From positions 202,240 through 266,239 of the forward strand of contig NZ_JBFRGR010000009.1 in NCBI RefSeq assembly GCF_052115445.1: a stretch of 64,000 nt of DNA, read 5' to 3'. Of this stretch, positions 9,775 through 19,143 are shown piece by piece. The stretch is from Paenibacillus_E sp052115445 (GTDB lineage: Bacteria > Bacillota > Bacilli > Paenibacillales > NBRC-103111). Position 1 is the stretch's first letter, and the number at the start of each line of letters is the position of its first letter. A model generated the notes under the pieces. That model was not told the DNA's origin. It did not search any database and saw nothing but the letters and a program-made list of their open reading frames with translations. A program made the position numbers and the translations under genes.

Positions 9775-11022
9775 TTGAGAAGATGGTCAATAATCATACT
9801 GTCGCTCCTGTTGTGCTTTGGCATGATGGCTCCACTCGCGATGGCGTCATCTTTGACGGTAAACGCATCGTTTGACAACATCACCCGAAACGCAACGATT
9901 TCAGGCCAATTAGGCTCAGAGGCAGGGCACATCATAAGTGTTCAAGTAAGGAACCCCTTGAATCAAATCGATTATTTGAATCAAAGCATTAGCGGTCTAG
10001 ATGGAAATTACCAGTTTATTTATAAAATCAGTCAAGAAGTTACGGGAACGTATCAAGTAACCGTTGGCGGCCAGAATGCCGACTCGCGTGCCACTGCGAC
10101 ATTTACGGTTAAACCGTCCATCGTGGAGCTTGAGTCCAAAGTGTCGCCCGAGCAGCCAAACGGCAAAGAGGGTTGGTACTTACATCCTGTGACAGTTACC
10201 ATCGAAGCTACAAACGGAATGCCAGAGAACAATGTGATCCAATACCGCATCAATCAAGGGCAGTGGACAACATACACTACAGTGATTGATGTGAAGACAG
10301 ATGGAATCCATACGATTGAATACCGAAGTGTTGATCAGCAAGGAATTCCCGGCGTTGTAAAATCAACGATTATTAAATTGGATTCTAAAGCACCGGTTAC
10401 CACCGCAAAAGCAAGTCCGATTGATGGAATGAACGGTTGGTATAAGTCGAACCCGACAGTGAACCTCATGGCATCGGATAACATTTCCGTTACACAAACG
10501 GTATATCGTATCGATGGTTCTGAGTGGTCAACATACTCCCAACCAGTTACATTGTCCGTTTATGGTGTGCATACACTTGAGTACAAGAGTACGGATCAAG
10601 CTGGGAATGAAGAAACCGCAAAATCGTTAACACTAAAATTGGATAATGTCGCACCAACACTAAGTGTCGCGTTGGATAAAACTACATTATGGCCAGCGAA
10701 TAAAAAGCTGATTACCGTTACAGCCAATGTATATGCGAGGGATGATATATCCCAAATCAGCAGCATCGTACTGACCTCAATAACAAGCAATGAGAAGTTA
10801 CAGAATGACGATATTCAGGATGCGCGTTTCGGCATGTTCGATACGTCCTTTAGTCTTCGAGCAGAGAGAAATGGGGGAGGCTCAGGGAGGGTCTATACCA
10901 TAACGTACACGGCTACAGACCTAGCAGGGAATAGAACAATACAAACAGCAATAGTTAAAGTGCCTCACGACCAAGGGCACACTGGCGATGAACCGTTAAC
11001 GGAAAGCGAGAATGGGAATTAG
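9775..11022 (+). CDS. Secreted protein with OmpL47-type Ig-like repeats
   Basis: 415 residues, TTG start at 9775 preceded by AAAAGGAGGGG, 15 bases after the CE8-PL1 gene, so clearly co-transcribed. A signal peptide occupies about residues 1-25 (cut near AMAS). Residues about 26-110 form one beta domain. Two similar repeats follow (about 125-205 and 215-290) with the pattern YRINxGxWTTY ... GIHTIEYRSVD, as in OmpL47-type domains; the same type is used as a linker inside the CE8-PL1 protein. A last beta domain contains TYTATDLAGN, and the C-terminus is hydrophilic. No enzyme motif or cell-wall anchor was seen. It may be a secreted binding or scaffold partner of the pectinase; that is inference. 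Confidence 0.6.
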   Translation: MRRWSIIILSLLLCFGMMAPLAMASSLTVNASFDNITRNATISGQLGSEAGHIISVQVRNPLNQIDYLNQSISGLDGNYQFIYKISQEVTGTYQVTVGGQNADSRATATFTVKPSIVELESKVSPEQPNGKEGWYLHPVTVTIEATNGMPENNVIQYRINQGQWTTYTTVIDVKTDGIHTIEYRSVDQQGIPGVVKSTIIKLDSKAPVTTAKASPIDGMNGWYKSNPTVNLMASDNISVTQTVYRIDGSEWSTYSQPVTLSVYGVHTLEYKSTDQAGNEETAKSLTLKLDNVAPTLSVALDKTTLWPANKKLITVTANVYARDDISQISSIVLTSITSNEKLQNDDIQDARFGMFDTSFSLRAERNGGGSGRVYTITYTATDLAGNRTIQTAIVKVPHDQGHTGDEPLTESENGN

Positions 11023-11335
11023 TCATTTAATCTAATGTACGGGTTGGCTGCCGGATATTGAGGCAGCCTTTCTTCCGTTAACAGTTTGAATGAAATCCGA
11101 AAATAGGAATCACGACATGTTTATAACGGATTTAATAACATAACAAGTCGGTTTCTTGAATGTTCACGCTGCCTAGTCATCGACTATGCTAAAGGTGCAT
11201 TCTGGGTTCCATCTTAGGCTAAATGGACAATTTGTTGGCTGCAGCCAAGGGAGCCCTTTTCATTCAGCGTCTCATGTAAGCCCTTACTTACGGCAACTAT
11301 CTCACATTTAATAACATAAATTGGAGGCATACCTA
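11023..11335. other. Intergenic region before the GH78 gene
   Basis: This 313-base gap carries the terminator of the pectinase operon (11046-11075) and, at its end, the GGAGG of the rhamnosidase gene (11323-11327). The 14-mer ATTTAATAACATAA occurs twice, at 11130-11143 and 11306-11319. No clear promoter or gene was seen. Confidence 0.4.
11046..11075 (+). terminator. Rho-independent terminator of the pectinase operon
   Basis: GGCTGCC (11046-11052) pairs perfectly with GGCAGCC (11062-11068) and is followed by TTTCTT. It lies 23 bases after the stop of the Ig-like protein gene. Confidence 0.75.
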
Positions 11336-13942
11336 ATGACGATACAAGTTGTAGCATGTAAAACCGAATACAGGATAAACCCAATTGGACTCGATGTTGT
11401 AAAGCCCCGACTTTTCTGGCAAATGCGCTCCGATACTGAGGGGGGCTTGCAGAGCGCCTATCAGATTAGGGTTGCTTCATCTCGTGATAAGCTAGAGCAT
11501 GACCAAGCGGATATGTGGGATAGCGGCAAAGTGTGTTCAACTACTTCAACGCATGTACCATATGACGGTAAACCGCTTCAAGCTGAAGGGGAATATTACT
11601 GGAAGGTGCGCATCTGGGACGGTTCGGATATGCAGTCTGCATGGAGCGAAACGGCATATTGGATGATGGGGATTTTATCGCGTGGAGAGTGGAAAGCGCA
11701 GTGGATCGGTCGTAAAACCGAGCCGGGAGCCCTCATGCAACCCTCACCATTTTTGCGTAAACCGTTCGAAGTCAAGAAAAAAGTACGGCGTGCCATTGCC
11801 TATGCAACGGCATTAGGTGTTTATGATTTTCATCTCAATGGCGAGCGGATTGGTGAACGTTTTGCCCCAGGATGGACGGACTATAACACCCGTGTACAAG
11901 TCCAGGCTGTAGATATCACAGAAAAGTTAGAGGTAGGCGGGCATGTGTTAGGCGCTATCCTGGGAGATGGCTGGTATGCGGGAACCGTAGGGTTCCTCGG
12001 CAATAATGTTTACGGAGAAAGACCCTTTTTCCTTATGCAGGTTAGCATACATTATGAAGATGGAACGATAGATAGCGTTATAACGGATAGCTCATGGAGA
12101 ACGAGTAAGGGACCGATCCACTATTCCGATATGATCAAAGGGGAAACGTACGATGCGCGAGAGGAATTAACGGGTTGGCTTCTCCACGGGTACGATGATT
12201 CGTCCTGGGAAGCGCCGGATGTACGTTCCGGCTATAACGGTCTACTTGTAGCTGAAGTAGAGCCGCCAATCCGCATTACGCAAACGAGGAAGCCGGTTAG
12301 CATGAAGAAGACAGCAGCTGGTACTTACATTTATGATATGGGTCAAAACATGGTGGGCTGGACGGAAGTAAAGGTTCAGGGTGAACGTGGGACGCAGATT
12401 ACGCTAAGCCATGCGGAAATGCTGAATCCTGACGGCACATTGTATATGGCTAACTTGCGAGAAGCCTGCCAGCAAGATCACTATATCCTGAAAGGTGAGG
12501 GGCAAGAGTGCTATGAGCCGCACTTTACGTTCCACGGCTTTCGATATGTCGAGTTGATAGGTTACCCTAGTGAGCCAGATTTGGAGACGATCGTAGGCAA
12601 AGTCGTTCATTCCGACATGTCCGTCACGGGGCAGCTTGAGACTTCCGATGCGATGGTGAATCAACTTTATTCCAACATTACATGGGGTCAACGCGGCAAC
12701 TTCTTGTCTGTGCCGACAGACTGTCCGCAAAGGGATGAGCGGCTTGGCTGGACTGGAGATGCACAAATTTTTGCCCGAACAGCCGCTTACAATATGGATG
12801 TATCCCGATTTTTCAGTAAATATGTTTGGGATATGGTGGATTGCCAGCAGCCTTCGGGTGCTTTTACGGATGTTGCACCGGATGCAGGGTGGATTCGGCA
12901 CAAAAACTGGAACACGCGGCTGAACTGGTTCGCTCCGGACAACTCCGGTTGGGGAGATGCCGGCATCATCATTCCCTGGACGATCTATGTGATGTACGGG
13001 GACGTACGCATCCTCGAAACCCATTACGAAGCTATGGTGAAATGGGTGTGCTATTTAAAAAACACGACGAACGAGTTGGTTCGTCCGGGTTATGCCAATT
13101 ACGCCGACTGGCTATCGATAGGGGCTGACACGCCAAACGAAGTGTTGGCGACCGCTTATTTTGCCTACAGTACGAAGCTGCTTGCGCTCATTGCTGGTGT
13201 ATTAGGAAAATCAGAAGATGAGATTGGGTACCAGGCTTTATTCAGCAATATCGCTACAGCGTTTCGCAAGGCGTTCGTCGCTAACGATGGTCGAATTCAC
13301 GGCGATACACAAACGGTCTACGTCTTAGCGCTGCAATTTGGACTCCTGACCGAAGAACAGCGCAAACAAGCACAGGATCGTCTTGTGGCAGACATTCAAG
13401 AGCGCGGAGATCGATTGTCGACAGGATTCCTCGGTGTAGGCTACTTATTGCCGGCGTTGACGGACATTGGAAGCTTGGATGTTGCCTATAAATTGCTGAT
13501 GCAAGAAGCATTCCCTTCTTGGATGTACTCAATCAAGCATGGAGCAACCACAATTTGGGAGCGTTGGGACGGATGGACAGAGGAGCAAGGCTTTCAAACG
13601 CCTTCAATGAATTCATTTAATCACTATTCCCTTGGTTCTGTAGGTGAGTGGATGTTCCGGTATATGGCCGGTATTGAAGCGGATCCAAAGGCGCCTGGCT
13701 TTAAGCATGTGATCATAAGCCCGAAACCGGGTGGGGGCTTGAGCTGGGTGAAAGCAAGCTATGAATCGCTGTACGGGCGTATTGCGGTAGCATGGAGCCG
13801 AACGGAGGCAGGCGATTTCCGTCTCGAAGTGGAGGTTCCTGCCAATACGACGGCAACCATCCATTTGCCAGATAGAGCGGCATCCGTACACAAGGTTGGT
13901 TCAGGAAATTATGTGTTTGAAAGCATTTCTATGCTAAACTAA
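11336..13942 (+). CDS. GH78 alpha-L-rhamnosidase
   Basis: An 868-residue inverting glycosidase that should remove terminal alpha-L-rhamnose from pectin side chains or glycosides. The frame opens at TTG 11321, but the GGAGG at 11323-11327 places the start at ATG 11336. The order of domains is that of GH78: an N-terminal sandwich (KTEYRINPIGLD, then YYWKVRIWD), a second sandwich with LNGERIGERFAPGWTDY, then the (alpha/alpha)6 catalytic barrel. The family hallmark CPQRDERLGWTGDAQ lies near residue 465, and ATTIWERWDGW near 738 and SFNHYSLGSVGEW near 758 follow. The C-terminal sandwich ends with PANTTATIHLP. There is no signal peptide, so the enzyme is probably intracellular and acts on imported fragments. 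It is transcribed alone or with the two-component genes downstream. Confidence 0.92.
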   Translation: MTIQVVACKTEYRINPIGLDVVKPRLFWQMRSDTEGGLQSAYQIRVASSRDKLEHDQADMWDSGKVCSTTSTHVPYDGKPLQAEGEYYWKVRIWDGSDMQSAWSETAYWMMGILSRGEWKAQWIGRKTEPGALMQPSPFLRKPFEVKKKVRRAIAYATALGVYDFHLNGERIGERFAPGWTDYNTRVQVQAVDITEKLEVGGHVLGAILGDGWYAGTVGFLGNNVYGERPFFLMQVSIHYEDGTIDSVITDSSWRTSKGPIHYSDMIKGETYDAREELTGWLLHGYDDSSWEAPDVRSGYNGLLVAEVEPPIRITQTRKPVSMKKTAAGTYIYDMGQNMVGWTEVKVQGERGTQITLSHAEMLNPDGTLYMANLREACQQDHYILKGEGQECYEPHFTFHGFRYVELIGYPSEPDLETIVGKVVHSDMSVTGQLETSDAMVNQLYSNITWGQRGNFLSVPTDCPQRDERLGWTGDAQIFARTAAYNMDVSRFFSKYVWDMVDCQQPSGAFTDVAPDAGWIRHKNWNTRLNWFAPDNSGWGDAGIIIPWTIYVMYGDVRILETHYEAMVKWVCYLKNTTNELVRPGYANYADWLSIGADTPNEVLATAYFAYSTKLLALIAGVLGKSEDEIGYQALFSNIATAFRKAFVANDGRIHGDTQTVYVLALQFGLLTEEQRKQAQDRLVADIQERGDRLSTGFLGVGYLLPALTDIGSLDVAYKLLMQEAFPSWMYSIKHGATTIWERWDGWTEEQGFQTPSMNSFNHYSLGSVGEWMFRYMAGIEADPKAPGFKHVIISPKPGGGLSWVKASYESLYGRIAVAWSRTEAGDFRLEVEVPANTTATIHLPDRAASVHKVGSGNYVFESISMLN

Positions 13943-13957
13943 AGGCAAGTTCCTTTG

Positions 13958-14024
13958 AAACATACCGGAATCGGATAGAGGGTAAAGCGTAACATGCTGC
14001 CTTCTAGCCGGTTTCGGTTGTTTT
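13958..14024 (+). terminator. Imperfect hairpin after the GH78 gene
   Basis: Bases 13958-13974 pair imperfectly with 14008-14023 (CCGG...TTTCGG type arms), and a short T run is part of the right arm. The loop is long, so it may only attenuate transcription into the sensor kinase gene. Confidence 0.3.
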
Positions 14025-14052
14025 CGCATAGAAAGAGAGGCGGGTCATCAGG

Positions 14053-15870
14053 ATGCGTTGGATGGATAGCATAAAGAAAAAGCTAGAGGCCTTATTTCCG
14101 AGATTTCGTACGATGCTATTATTGAGTTATTTTATCATCATTCTCATTTGCATTTCATTGATTGGTACTGCTTCATTTTATATCTCCTACAACTCCATGG
14201 CAGAACGAGTGGAAACGGCTAGCGCTCAAATTGTCAGGCAGATCGAGTTTAACATGGATAACGATTTTCATAATAAACGAAATCTACTACTCGCTCCATA
14301 TTACAACCAGGAATATATTGACAACATTAATGCCTACCCGACTATGGACAGCCAGAATAAATTTCTGTTTCGCCAGAAACTTGGTGATTTATTTTCAAAA
14401 AGCTTTAACATTACGCCGATTCCGGATTTCATCCGATTTCAGATTTATTATAGCAATGGAGAGCTGCTCAATTCGTCGGACAACACCTCCTTAGGTAACG
14501 CTAGCCAGGTGCAGAACGCCGAATGGTTTCGACAAACGATTGCGAAGGATGGGTTAGTTAACTTCTTCAGCTCCCCGCCAGTAAGTGGTCAGGAAGAGGG
14601 GGGAACCGCTTTCTCCACCTCCATGCTCATTCGCGATTTTTCCAATCCAATAGGGTTTATCGTCGTGCGTGCTGATTACAATTTCGGTCTATTTAAAGGA
14701 ATGCGACAGCGTGCGGATTTGACGGCAAACAGCCGCTTTCTTATTTTGAATGAGATTAATAATCCAATATTCGACTCTTCGGATGGACTTGCAACTGACA
14801 TCGATGAACAAACATTAGCTCAGATCAAAGGGACTAGCGGAAAGTTCTGGACGGGTAGCGGTGATCAGACCATGCTTGTTTCGTACACGCGTTCTCAATA
14901 CTCCAACTGGAAAACCGTCTTAATTATGCCGAAAAAAGAAATTTTTGCTTCTCTTAATCAAATCAAAACAACAGCAATCTGGACGGCTTTGATCGCCTTT
15001 TTCATTTCTGGGATCTTATCGCTGCTGTTCGGAAGGAGTATTACCAATCCGATTCTTAATCTCTACAAAACCGTTAACCATATTAAACGTGGCGATTTCT
15101 CCGTCAGGGTGGATATGAAGCGCAAAGATGAAATCGGGCGAATTGCCATGAATTTCAACGCCATGCAGGATGAGCTTCAGGAGCAAATAGAAACAAAGTA
15201 TGTGTATCAAATTAAGCTGCAGCAGATGGAATTGGCGATGCTCTACTCTCAGATTAATCCGCATTTCTTATACAACACGCTGGATAGTATTAAAGCGATG
15301 GCCGACTACCACGCAGTGGAGGAAATTGGCCAAATGGCACAGTCCTTAGCTGATATGTTTCGCTATAATACCAAAAATACAGATGAAATCGTCACACTGC
15401 AGGAAGAGCTCGTACAAATTGATGCTTATCTCATCATCCAGAGCATTCGATTCGATGGCAAAATCGCGTATCGCTTAGAAATTGAAGAAGACCTTTACAA
15501 TTATCCGATGTTAAAAATGACACTCCAGCCTTTAGTTGAAAATGCGGTTTTCCACGGGATCGAACGCAAAAGAGGCAAAGGTACAATTCACCTCCGCGCA
15601 TGGAAGGAAGAGGAATGGGTGTATATCCAAGTTAATGATGATGGCGTCGGTATCTCGGAGAAGAGGCTGGATCAAATCCTTATGTCGCTTAGGCAACCGC
15701 TCTATCAGGAGGAGTACAAGTTGTCTACTGCAAGCGGTGGCATTGGCGTTCAGAACGTATACGCGAGGTATACGATTCGTTACGGTGAGCAGTTTCAATT
15801 CAGTATTGAAAGCAGAAAAGGGGTAGGGACAGCGGTAACCTTGAAGTTAGCCTCCCAACAGAGCTACTAA
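14053..15870 (+). CDS. YesM-type sensor histidine kinase
   Basis: 605-residue membrane kinase of the YesM family, partner of the AraC-type response regulator encoded at 19144. One membrane segment lies at about residues 20-45, followed by an extracellular Cache-like sensor of about 250 residues, a second segment at about 305-328, then a HAMP domain (about 325-375). The phospho-acceptor His is H404 in NPHFLYNTLDSIKA. The ATPase part shows QPLVENAVFHG, DDGVGIS and GGIGVQNV in order. Such kinases sense extracellular sugars or oligosaccharides and control adjacent transport operons, which fits the ABC transporter genes that follow immediately. The start ATG at 14053 is preceded by AGAGAGG at some distance; an in-frame ATG at 14062 is the alternative. 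Confidence 0.9.
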   Translation: MRWMDSIKKKLEALFPRFRTMLLLSYFIIILICISLIGTASFYISYNSMAERVETASAQIVRQIEFNMDNDFHNKRNLLLAPYYNQEYIDNINAYPTMDSQNKFLFRQKLGDLFSKSFNITPIPDFIRFQIYYSNGELLNSSDNTSLGNASQVQNAEWFRQTIAKDGLVNFFSSPPVSGQEEGGTAFSTSMLIRDFSNPIGFIVVRADYNFGLFKGMRQRADLTANSRFLILNEINNPIFDSSDGLATDIDEQTLAQIKGTSGKFWTGSGDQTMLVSYTRSQYSNWKTVLIMPKKEIFASLNQIKTTAIWTALIAFFISGILSLLFGRSITNPILNLYKTVNHIKRGDFSVRVDMKRKDEIGRIAMNFNAMQDELQEQIETKYVYQIKLQQMELAMLYSQINPHFLYNTLDSIKAMADYHAVEEIGQMAQSLADMFRYNTKNTDEIVTLQEELVQIDAYLIIQSIRFDGKIAYRLEIEEDLYNYPMLKMTLQPLVENAVFHGIERKRGKGTIHLRAWKEEEWVYIQVNDDGVGISEKRLDQILMSLRQPLYQEEYKLSTASGGIGVQNVYARYTIRYGEQFQFSIESRKGVGTAVTLKLASQQSY

Positions 15871-15920
15871 TATGATGTAGGAATATTCAACATAGAAAGT
15901 CGTTATCGTGCATGGGTCGA

Positions 15921-15942
15921 AAGTAAGCGGTTGCAATATAAT
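15921..15942 (+). promoter_or_regulatory. Candidate promoter -10 with adjacent cre-like site
   Basis: TATAAT at 15937-15942 lies 37 bases before the binding-protein start. Directly upstream, 15921-15936 matches the cre consensus at 14 of 16 positions. No good -35 was seen at the right distance. This would give the transporter genes their own promoter inside the operon. Confidence 0.35.
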
Positions 15943-15979
15943 TAATCCTGTAAGCGAAATTAAAGGAGGGGGACAGAAA

Positions 15980-17341
15980 ATGAGGAATATGAAAACGGTA
16001 ACACTATCAACATCCATTGCGGCAATTATGGCTTTGACAGCTTGTGGAAGCGGGGGCACTAACTCCAGCAGCCCAACGCCAGCTGGAGGGACGCCTGCTG
16101 CATCAACGGTTGCAGCGACACCAGCTCCAACCAAAAAAGACCCTGTAACACTTACTTTTGCGATCGCCAATACGGTTGACGCTACACCTTTTAATAAAAT
16201 TTTCAAAGAATTTGAAGCAAAGACAGGCAATAAGGTTGAATTGCAAGCGCTGCCAGGCGGAGATTTTGATAACATGATGAAAACCCGCTTTTCCACAGGC
16301 GACTTCCCGGATTTATTCCTCATGCAGCCTGGACCAAAGCAATACGTCAAACTGAGAGCCTCCGAGACGCTTCGCGAATGGTCGGGAGATAAGGCGGTAT
16401 GGGATCGCGTTATTCCGACGATGAAAGATTTTCAGGCGGATGCGAATAAGAAGATTTACGGTGTCCCTTTCGGCGCCACGGGCATGATGGGTATTTATTA
16501 TAACAAGGATGTTTTTGCTAAAGCGGGCGTTCAGCCTCCGAAAAACTATGCGGATATGATCGAGAGTGCGAAGAAAATCAAGACAGCAGGGGTTACACCT
16601 TTTTATGAAGGGGTCAAAGATGGTTGGCCACCCCAAGTATTCTACTTCACAGGTTGGGTATCGAATGTAGACCCGGCAATTGGTGATGCAGGCGTTGCAA
16701 ATTTAGAGAAGAATGCGCTCAAGCTGGCAGATATTCCGGCATTAAAAGACTTATTCACCAAACAAAAAGAGTTGAAGGATCTGGGACTGCTGCAATCTAA
16801 TCCGCTCGCGGGGACATTCGATGAGCTTCAGAATCTAATGGGCGAAGGCAAAGTCGGCATGGCGTTCATGCTGGACGGCATTATTCCGCAGCTGGAAAAG
16901 AAATTCGGGAAAGATTTCGTGACCAATAAAATTGGCTTCTTCCCATTCCCTTCCGCTTCTGATGCAGGAACAGCCATGATTACACCACCTAATCAGTTAA
17001 TGATTCCAAGCAAAGCGAAAAATGCGGATGTGGCTGCAGAATTGGTGAAATTCATGATTTCACCAGAGATGGTTGACCTCTACTATCAAACGAGCCCTGG
17101 AATCCCTATCTTCCAAGGCGCTAAGAGCAGCTTGTATCCCGTACAGCAAACCGTGAAAGACTTGATCGATGCCAATAAAGCAAAAATCAATGTACAGAAT
17201 CGCCTGACGCCAACTTTCGCTGATTTCCAAAAGACACTGCAAACGTTCTTCATTGACGGAGATGTCGACAAAGCGCTGAAAGAATTCTCTGCGAACTATG
17301 AAAAAGACGGAAAAGCCAAGTTGCTAGATGGATTTAAGTAA
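15980..17341 (+). CDS. Sugar ABC transporter substrate-binding lipoprotein
   Basis: 453 residues. The frame opens at 15908, but AAAGGAGGGGG at 15962 sets the start at ATG 15980. The N-terminus is a lipoprotein signal with lipobox LTAC (Cys near residue 22), then a Ser/Thr/Pro-rich tether and a type 1 extracellular solute-binding fold of CUT1 carbohydrate transporters (ADANKKIYGVPFGATGMMGI, IYYNKDVFAKAGV, and a C-terminal helix rich in Lys). It should capture an oligosaccharide outside the membrane and pass it to the two permeases encoded downstream. Neighbouring enzymes suggest a pectin-derived ligand, possibly carrying rhamnose, arabinose or apiose; the ligand itself cannot be read from the sequence. 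Confidence 0.9.
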   Translation: MRNMKTVTLSTSIAAIMALTACGSGGTNSSSPTPAGGTPAASTVAATPAPTKKDPVTLTFAIANTVDATPFNKIFKEFEAKTGNKVELQALPGGDFDNMMKTRFSTGDFPDLFLMQPGPKQYVKLRASETLREWSGDKAVWDRVIPTMKDFQADANKKIYGVPFGATGMMGIYYNKDVFAKAGVQPPKNYADMIESAKKIKTAGVTPFYEGVKDGWPPQVFYFTGWVSNVDPAIGDAGVANLEKNALKLADIPALKDLFTKQKELKDLGLLQSNPLAGTFDELQNLMGEGKVGMAFMLDGIIPQLEKKFGKDFVTNKIGFFPFPSASDAGTAMITPPNQLMIPSKAKNADVAAELVKFMISPEMVDLYYQTSPGIPIFQGAKSSLYPVQQTVKDLIDANKAKINVQNRLTPTFADFQKTLQTFFIDGDVDKALKEFSANYEKDGKAKLLDGFK

Positions 17342-17362
17342 GTTATTCTAACCCAAGTCTAT

Positions 17363-17388
17363 CCGGTCGGAACATAGTCTCCGGCCGG
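17363..17388 (+). other. Intercistronic hairpin after the binding-protein gene
   Basis: CCGGTCGGA (17363-17371) pairs with TCCGGCCGG (17380-17388) with one wobble pair and an 8-base loop. There is no T run. Its place between binding-protein and permease genes fits transcript stabilisation or partial termination that keeps binding protein in excess. Confidence 0.55.
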
Positions 17389-17419
17389 AACATTTCATAG
17401 CCGAAGGAGGGGAGACGAG

Positions 17420-18289
17420 ATGGGAAAGGTGAAATATCCATTGTATTTTTCATTCCCGGCCCTCGCCGTTTTTCTATTGTTCTTCATTACCCCAACTTTG
17501 ATTGGGTTTTACTACAGCTTTACGGATTGGAATATTAATGCCGACCAAATTCGCTTTAATGGCTTGGAGAACTATATCGAGCTTTTCAAAGAACCTCGAT
17601 TGAAAACGGCTTTAATCAATACGCTCATTTTTGCTGCAGTCGTGACCTTGATGCAAAATTTATTGGGATTAGGCTTAGCCTTAATCTTGAATGAAGCGCT
17701 TAAACTGCGAAATCTGCTGCGCATGATCTTCTTTATGCCCTACGTGATTGCGCCGATTGTAATAGGTTATATTTTTCGAGCAATCTATCATCCTGAGCAT
17801 GGCATTATCAACACCATGTTAGACAAAGCAGGGCTTCATTTCATGGTGCATGATTGGTTGAATGATCCTAAGTATGCCTTGTTCTCTATTATTGTCACCG
17901 ACCTATGGCGAGTTGCAGGCTTCTCGATGGTTGTCTATTTGGCTGGTTTGCAATTCATTCCAAAGGATCTGATCGAGAGCTCGTCCATGGATGGTGCGCA
18001 ATATTGGCAGCGTTTCCGTTCTATTGTATTCCCGCTGTTAGCTCCAGCCTTAACTGTGAATGTACTCCTTTCGATGATTGGTTCCATGAAGGTGTTTGAA
18101 ATGGTGATGGTGCTGACAGAGGGAGGACCGGGTTACACCACAGAAGTTTTTTACACATATATTCGCGGTATGTTCAGTACGGGGTTATTCGGCTACGCGA
18201 CGGCGGTTAACGTTGTGTTATTTATCCTTGTCACCATTATTGGCGTTCCTGTGCTGATGGCGATGAAGAAGCGAGAGGTCGAGATGTAA
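17420..18289 (+). CDS. Sugar ABC transporter permease (MalF/UgpA type)
   Basis: 289-residue integral membrane protein with six predicted segments; the first (FPALAVFLLFFITPTLIGF) is characteristic of LplB/UgpA-like CUT1 permeases. The cytoplasmic EAA loop reads SSMDGAQYWQRFRSIVFPLL near residues 190-215 and would contact the ATPase. Start ATG 17420 follows AAGGAGGGGAG. The stop TAA overlaps the next permease start by one base, so the two are translationally coupled. It pairs with the permease at 18289 and the binding protein at 15980. No ATPase is encoded nearby. Confidence 0.9.
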   Translation: MGKVKYPLYFSFPALAVFLLFFITPTLIGFYYSFTDWNINADQIRFNGLENYIELFKEPRLKTALINTLIFAAVVTLMQNLLGLGLALILNEALKLRNLLRMIFFMPYVIAPIVIGYIFRAIYHPEHGIINTMLDKAGLHFMVHDWLNDPKYALFSIIVTDLWRVAGFSMVVYLAGLQFIPKDLIESSSMDGAQYWQRFRSIVFPLLAPALTVNVLLSMIGSMKVFEMVMVLTEGGPGYTTEVFYTYIRGMFSTGLFGYATAVNVVLFILVTIIGVPVLMAMKKREVEM

Positions 18290-19107
18290 TGAGAAAAAAA
18301 TGGACACTCTGGATGCTGGAAATCGTCGCGGTATGCTTGGCTTGCCTGATTCTGATTCCCTTTCTAATGATATTGATCAATTCCTTCAAAGGAATTCGAG
18401 AATCAGCACTATTCGGCTTATCCCTTCCTTCCGAATGGCAGTTTACCAATTATAAGGAAATTTTCCAACAGGCTAACATTCTCCGGGGATTCAAAAATAG
18501 TATTCTAATTTCAGGCTTAGTTGTCATCTGTGTGAATGTATTTGCCTCCATGGCTGCGTTTATCATTCAACGCAGAGACAATCGCTTTCTACAAGGGGCA
18601 TATTACACGTTCATTATGGGGCTTATAGTTCCCGTGTCCATCGTACCAACGATTAAACTGCTTGGAGATCTTCATATTAGAGGTACCTACTTCAGTCTGA
18701 TTATGTATTACACAGCGGTGCTGCTGCCATTTGCAGTGTTTCTACTCGTGGGGTTCATGAAATCGATCCCGAGAGAACTAGATGAAGCGGCTTTGCTGGA
18801 AGGTTGCGGGTATTTCCGGTTATACTGGCAAATCATTTTACCGTTGCTGCTAACGGTGCTCGTGACCGTCTCCATTGTTGTGATGGTTTCGGTTTGGAAC
18901 GATTTCTTCGGTCCGTTCTATCTGATGACAGACAGCACGAAATGGACGATTGTCCTGCAAATCTTTAATTTTGTCACGATGTACAGCACGAATTGGGGCG
19001 TTGTGTTTGCCTTCATGGTGATTGTGGTCTCACCCATTCTAATCATTTACTTACTGCTGCAAAGATATATTATTGACGGTCTGACGGCGGGTTCCATGAA
19101 AGGATAA
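18289..19107 (+). CDS. Sugar ABC transporter permease (MalG/UgpE type)
   Basis: 272 residues with about six membrane segments, second permease of the heterodimer. The EAA loop reads DEAALLEGCGYFRLYWQIIL near residues 160-185. The C-terminus YIIDGLTAGSMKG is the usual ending of CUT1 MalG-type subunits. The ATG overlaps the stop of the preceding gene by one base. The response regulator gene begins 36 bases after the stop, so transport and control genes form one operon. Confidence 0.9.
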   Translation: MRKKWTLWMLEIVAVCLACLILIPFLMILINSFKGIRESALFGLSLPSEWQFTNYKEIFQQANILRGFKNSILISGLVVICVNVFASMAAFIIQRRDNRFLQGAYYTFIMGLIVPVSIVPTIKLLGDLHIRGTYFSLIMYYTAVLLPFAVFLLVGFMKSIPRELDEAALLEGCGYFRLYWQIILPLLLTVLVTVSIVVMVSVWNDFFGPFYLMTDSTKWTIVLQIFNFVTMYSTNWGVVFAFMVIVVSPILIIYLLLQRYIIDGLTAGSMKG

Positions 19108-19143
19108 TAAAATCCAAATCTAAGCTTTGAGGAGGTACAGGAA

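Noticed and set aside
12404..13024. 206-codon minus-strand frame inside the GH78 gene
   Set aside because: The overlapping plus strand encodes the conserved GH78 catalytic barrel; the minus frame has no recognisable domain.
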